NCBI RefSeq assembly: GCF_016924645.1
Contig: NZ_JAFFJV010000015.1
Coordinates: 186,001 to 250,000, forward strand
Direction of reading: 5' to 3'
DNA from: Rufibacter psychrotolerans
GTDB taxonomy: Bacteria; Bacteroidota; Bacteroidia; Cytophagales; Hymenobacteraceae
DNA: 64,000 bases
The notes beneath the pieces were generated by a model, which ran no database searches, was not told the DNA's origin, and worked only from the letters and a program-made list of their open reading frames with translations. Both the position numbers and the translations under genes were made by a program. Positions 60,997 to 64,000 of this stretch are shown here, in pieces. Positions within the stretch are counted from its first letter, which is position 1, and the number at the start of each line of letters is the position of its first letter.

Positions 60997-61596
60997 CTAT
61001 TTATTAATTTGGAATTCTAAGAGGCTTCTATTACAAGTAAGTATAGGAATATCTGGGAAAGCAAAGTCGCCATCATGTGTAACTATTGCATATTGATTGA
61101 TAACACAAAAGTTATAGTAAATGGTATCATTAAAATCAGAATCAGGAGTCGTGTTCATTAGAGTTTGCATAGAGTCAATCTGCTCTAGCCCACTATCATC
61201 AAACTCTATGTAGGAAGCATATGCAGCTAAGTCATCTTTAAAGCTTTCTAGTGAATTTTGATAGTCTTGGGTAATTCGGTAATCTTTTTTAAAATCTAGT
61301 TTGTTAATCCCCTTTTCGTCAAGTTTTCTACTCTCCAAAAGTTCGTCTTTATAAACTGCGAATCTTATTCTGAGATACCTATTGAGAATCTCAGAAAGTA
61401 ACAATGTATTAACTACTGCCACCTTCTTGTCTGTATTCTTCTCAATTAGTATCCTCCAAAAGTTAAGGTATGCTTCTTCGTAGTACTTTGGTTGGAGTGG
61501 AGGGTTTAATATCCATAGCCACACATTCGCATCAAAAAAATAAAGCCGGTTGCCCGGCTTAGATTTTCTTATGTCAAAAATTTTAAACTTACTCAT
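60997..61596 (-). CDS. PIN-domain ribonuclease-like protein
   Basis: 199 residues in an AT-rich gene. The PIN acidic residues are in place: Asp22 in YFFDANVWLWIL, Glu69 in LLSEILNRYL, Asp154/Asp157 in DSDFNDTIYY, and Asp175/Asp177 in IVTHDGDF. PIN proteins are metal-dependent single-strand nucleases, often toxins. At 199 residues it is longer than VapC-type toxins (about 130), with an inserted charged region (about 80-125). Its start overlaps the STAS-like gene by eight bases, so the two are coupled. No VapB-like antitoxin is present; the STAS-like protein takes that place in the operon. Confidence 0.8.
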   Translation of the reverse strand: MSKFKIFDIRKSKPGNRLYFFDANVWLWILNPPLQPKYYEEAYLNFWRILIEKNTDKKVAVVNTLLLSEILNRYLRIRFAVYKDELLESRKLDEKGINKLDFKKDYRITQDYQNSLESFKDDLAAYASYIEFDDSGLEQIDSMQTLMNTTPDSDFNDTIYYNFCVINQYAIVTHDGDFAFPDIPILTCNRSLLEFQINK

Positions 61597-61936
61597 GTAT
61601 TCCTAACTCTTGATTGCGAGCATTTTCTCTAATTTCTCTTGCTTTTGGGTCTAAAGCAAGTTTATAAATTTCATTTACTTTATTTAGAATAGCTCTATTA
61701 TCAATACCATTTAATTCGATAGCGGACTTTGCCTCCTCTGGTTGAGGAGTAGATAACAAAAATCTACCAAGTGCAGCATTCAAGAAAGCAGATGTCACGT
61801 GACGCAATCCTTCAAATGAAAGCACAATCTTCTCATGTGGCTTATAGGATTCTTGAAGCTTTTCATAAACTTTCAAGCCGTCTACATCCAGTACAGCAAT
61901 TTGTTTGCCTATGATTTGAGCAATGCTTAACTGCAT
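61589..61936 (-). CDS. DUF4325 STAS-like protein
   Basis: 115 residues with the DUF4325 pattern: a strand-helix start and KIVLSFEGLRHVTSAFLNAA (about 36-55), like the phospho-acceptor strand/helix of SpoIIAA (Ser49 would be the matching serine). It ends in a charged helix (LDPKAREIRENARNQELG). STAS proteins are switched by phosphorylation by GHKL kinases, and such an ATPase is encoded next to it. A role as switch or antitoxin of the PIN protein is my inference. It starts 76 bases after the ATPase gene ends and has its own candidate promoter. Confidence 0.75.
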   Translation of the reverse strand: MQLSIAQIIGKQIAVLDVDGLKVYEKLQESYKPHEKIVLSFEGLRHVTSAFLNAALGRFLLSTPQPEEAKSAIELNGIDNRAILNKVNEIYKLALDPKAREIRENARNQELGIHE

Positions 61937-61972
61937 AACTTTCTTAATAAATGGTGGTTGGGGGTTGTGAGA

Positions 61973-62011
61973 AGGTTTGCAAACCTAATCAAATTTGATA
62001 TACGAAGCAAT
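61973..62011 (-). promoter_or_regulatory. Candidate promoter with two palindromic operators
   Basis: On the minus strand a -33-like ATTG (62008-62011) and a -7 box TAGGTTTG (61980-61987, full match to TAnnTTTG) are 20 bases apart. The palindrome AGGTTTGCAAACCT (61973-61986) covers the -7 box, and ATCAAATTTGAT (61988-61999) sits between the boxes. Both are perfect. A dimeric repressor bound there would block transcription of the STAS-like and PIN genes. Confidence 0.5.
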
Positions 62012-62012
62012 A

Positions 62013-62846
62013 CTACCCACAGTTGTATATAAGATGTATCGCAGTTCCAACAAATTCAGGAACATCTCTTGTTCCCATTTCTCCTAAGTTGTTCCCCCAG
62101 TACGCGCCTCCAGTTATTATGTTGAAAGCACCTCCTGCGTTTTTGCAATGCTCAAACAAATGGTATAGTCCCAATCCTCCTGTTTGAACTTCACCTTTCG
62201 TTGTATGCCCATACGCTAGAGACCATTCAATGGCATCTTTTGCATTGGAGATGGCTCCATTAGTAAATTTATGAATTGGAGGTAAGAATCCTTGGCCTAA
62301 ATCTACTATAGTAAAATTAAGCTTTGATTGACTTTGATAAAATTGCCCACATACAAAGACAGGATCGGTTGTGGCAGCGTGTTTTTGTATGTTCGAGAAT
62401 AGCTCAAGATACTGCTCATCTAAACCCTCGCACTTTAGATGAGTCATTTGAGGATGATTCAACAAATCCTTTTCAATGTATTCACAAAACTTGACATCAT
62501 CGTTTGGATAAAACAACTCAGATCTTACAGTAGAACGTGCATTATCAGCTAAGGTCAGAAGATTAGCTAAAAAGCCATTCCTAAAAAGAATTGGATATTT
62601 AGCTTTCACAAGCTCAACATCAAGACTAAATGTTAGGTTATTTTCAGTATTGAGCTTATAGAGGATAGCTTGAAGGAGTGCGCTCAAGTTTGCATCGAAC
62701 CAATATAATGGCTTAAAGTCAATGAAGATTACAGTGTTGTAATAGCAAGAGCATCTCTTATAAAAATTGACTAAGCTTCTATACCCGGAAGGACAAGTTG
62801 TGATCTTTCCTTCAAGTGCAATTGAAACTGTATCGGTGACTTCCAC
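62013..62846 (-). CDS. STAS-like/GHKL-ATPase fusion protein
   Basis: 277 residues from a GTG at 62846; an in-frame stop lies just upstream. The N-terminal 100 residues look STAS-like (VIFIDFKPLYWFDANLSALL, like the core of DUF4325 but without the phospho-serine). The C-terminal part is a GHKL ATPase: N box E148-L-F-S-N152, G1 box D182-L-G-Q-G186, and G2 box G223-G-L-G-L227. There is no histidine-kinase dimerisation helix, so it is closer to SpoIIAB/RsbW serine kinases or stand-alone ATPases. It is the first gene of the AT-rich island and presumably senses a signal and acts on the STAS-like protein. Confidence 0.75.
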   Translation of the reverse strand: MEVTDTVSIALEGKITTCPSGYRSLVNFYKRCSCYYNTVIFIDFKPLYWFDANLSALLQAILYKLNTENNLTFSLDVELVKAKYPILFRNGFLANLLTLADNARSTVRSELFYPNDDVKFCEYIEKDLLNHPQMTHLKCEGLDEQYLELFSNIQKHAATTDPVFVCGQFYQSQSKLNFTIVDLGQGFLPPIHKFTNGAISNAKDAIEWSLAYGHTTKGEVQTGGLGLYHLFEHCKNAGGAFNIITGGAYWGNNLGEMGTRDVPEFVGTAIHLIYNCG

Positions 62847-62876
62847 GACTTATGGATATGATATTGTATATATATG

Positions 62877-62902
62877 AAAGGAGGCCGTTTCAGACCTCCT
62901 TT
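62877..62902. terminator. Terminator-like hairpin between nrdA and the island
   Basis: AAAGGAGG (62877-62884) pairs with CCTCCTTT (62895-62902) around CCGTTTCAGA. Its stem and loop closely match the hairpin at 4746-4777. The T-run is good in the + direction and short on the minus strand, so nrdA transcripts may partly read through into the island. Confidence 0.65.
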
Positions 62903-62927
62903 TTCTATATCTAAGCAAAACTAATTC

Positions 62928-64000
62928 TTAGCTACCGCAAGCCTCGCAAGCGTCTGGGTTATCCAGGGAGCAGGCCATGTCGCTTTGGTTCTGCTCAACG
63001 CTGCTGTACATAGGGGCCAGGGTTTCGGCGGCCTGTTTCTCTACGGTGAACTTGATGGCGTCAGCGGCGGCCTTGGTGCGCAGGTAGTACATACCGGTTT
63101 TCAAGCCTTTCTTCCAGGAGTGGAAGTGCATTGACGTCAGTTTCCCGAAGTTCACGTTAGACACGTGCAGGTTCAGGCTTTGGCTCTGGCAGATATACGC
63201 ACCGCGGTCGGCAGACATATCAATGATGGTCCGCTGGCTGATCTCCCACACGGTCTTGTACAGGTCTTTGATGTGCTGCGGAATGTTAGGAATACCCTGT
63301 ACCGAGCCGTTGGCGGCAATAATGGCATTCTTCATCTGGTCGTTCCACAGGTTAAGGTCAATCAGATCCTGCAACAAGTGCTTGTTCACCACCATGAACT
63401 CCCCGCTCAACACGCGGCGCACGTAGATGTTAGACGTGTAAGGCTCAAACCCTTCGTTGTTCCCCAAGATCTGCGAGGTAGAAGCGGTTGGCATGGGCGC
63501 TACCAACAGAGAGTTACGCACCCCGTGCTCTACCACTTCCTGACGAAGCGCTTCCCAGTCCCAACGGCCGCTCTCTGGCTTCACGCCCCACATGTCAAAC
63601 TGGAAGATACCCCGGCTGATAGGCGAACCTTCAAACGTCTCGTATGGTCCGTTCTTTTTCGCCAGGTCCTTAGAGGCCGTCATGGCCGCGAAGTAAATGG
63701 TCTCAAAGATGTCTTTGTTCAGGCGGGCAGCTTCTTCGCTGTCAAACGGCATACGCAGTTTCAGGAAAGCATCGGCCAAGCCTTGCACGCCTAAGCCTAT
63801 TGGGCGGTGACGCAGATTAGACTTCTTAGCCTCTGGTACCGGGTAGTAGTTGATGTCAATGACCTTGTTCAGGTTCTTGGTAACGGTGTAGGTTACCTCG
63901 TACAGCTTCTGGTGGTCAAAGAACTTACGGCCGCCTTCTTCCTTGATAAAGCGTGGCAAGGCCAGAGAGGCCAGGTTACACACGGCAATCTCATCGGCAT
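62928..64000 (-). CDS. nrdA: Ribonucleoside-diphosphate reductase alpha subunit, C-terminal part (partial)
   Basis: The frame runs off the right edge, so this is the last 357 codons of the class I large subunit, which reduces ribonucleotides to deoxyribonucleotides. Marks are [11 protein letters not shown] at the start of the visible part, [59 protein letters not shown] and the C-terminal redox pair CEACGS. The sequence resembles the eukaryote-like (NrdA type Ia) branch. The active-site NLCxE loop and the N-terminal ATP cone lie outside the window. Codon composition is typical of the chromosome, unlike the neighbouring island. Confidence 0.95.
   Translation of the reverse strand, partial: ADEIAVCNLASLALPRFIKEEGGRKFFDHQKLYEVTYTVTKNLNKVIDINYYPVPEAKKSNLRHRPIGLGVQGLADAFLKLRMPFDSEEAARLNKDIFETIYFAAMTASKDLAKKNGPYETFEGSPISRGIFQFDMWGVKPESGRWDWEALRQEVVEHGVRNSLLVAPMPTASTSQILGNNEGFEPYTSNIYVRRVLSGEFMVVNKHLLQDLIDLNLWNDQMKNAIIAANGSVQGIPNIPQHIKDLYKTVWEISQRTIIDMSADRGAYICQSQSLNLHVSNVNFGKLTSMHFHSWKKGLKTGMYYLRTKAAADAIKFTVEKQAAETLAPMYSSVEQNQSDMACSLDNPDACEACGS

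Noticed and set aside
60997-61936. Ordinary VapBC toxin-antitoxin pair
   Set aside because: The upstream partner is a DUF4325 STAS-like protein and not a VapB-type DNA-binding antitoxin, and the PIN protein is about 70 residues longer than VapC.

Overview
The window looks like a piece of a Bacteroidota chromosome, order Cytophagales, most likely a Hymenobacteraceae member such as Rufibacter or Pontibacter (the genus is my inference). The signs are a porP-gldKLMN type IX secretion (T9SS) locus, a secreted protein with a T9SS C-terminal sorting domain, DUF4271, paired M16 proteases, TAnnTTTG-type promoters, weak Shine-Dalgarno sequences and roughly 50-55% G+C in the genes.

Layout. 1-4540 (+): the end of a PorW/SprE-like gene, a class A penicillin-binding protein and uvrC. 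4797-14983 (-): gldN, gldM, gldL, gldK, porP, hemD, a DUF4271 protein, a WecA-type glycosyl-1-phosphate transferase, an unknown protein and lipB. 15110-20575: yraN, a MORN-like secreted protein, rlpA, a DUF72 protein and a secreted zinc-protease-like TPR protein. 21010-30045 (-): an export and signalling locus (HlyD adaptor, TolC channel, ABC ATPase, two FtsX-type permeases, sigma-54 response regulator, histidine kinase), with a sigma-54-like promoter and a candidate activator palindrome in front of it. 30635-34069 (-): an active/inactive M16 protease pair. 34283-40841 (+): a Spy-like protein, a penicillin-acylase-family hydrolase with a small membrane protein, an AraC regulator, an EreA/ChaN-like protein and an EamA transporter. 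41073-44163 (+): ECF sigma factor, membrane anti-sigma factor with HEAT-like repeats, and two DUF4097 proteins. 45024-47400 (+): nagA and a PfkB kinase. 48034-60203: envelope, stress and unknown genes, including two small heat-shock proteins, a tandem pair of unknown paralogues and the T9SS cargo protein. 60482-62846 (-): an AT-rich accessory island. 62928-64000 (-): the end of nrdA.

The most interesting part is the island at about 60997-62846. It encodes a STAS-like/GHKL-ATPase fusion, a DUF4325 STAS-like protein and a PIN-domain nuclease. The last two have their own candidate promoter, overlaid by two perfect palindromes. This resembles a SpoIIAA/SpoIIAB-style switch wired to a nuclease, possibly a toxin-antitoxin or phage-defence module. 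Next to it is a DUF2199 gene whose reading frame is complete but has no ordinary start codon, and a 16-residue relic of a second DUF2199 gene.

The gaps between genes are rich in repeats. A GTTTTAGGCC...GGCCTAAAAC-type palindrome recurs about twenty times, mostly just after stop codons. There are also clusters of very short hairpins, a 26-bp perfect inverted repeat and a repeat module on both sides of the kinase/regulator pair. I saw no tRNA, rRNA, CRISPR array or intact transposase.
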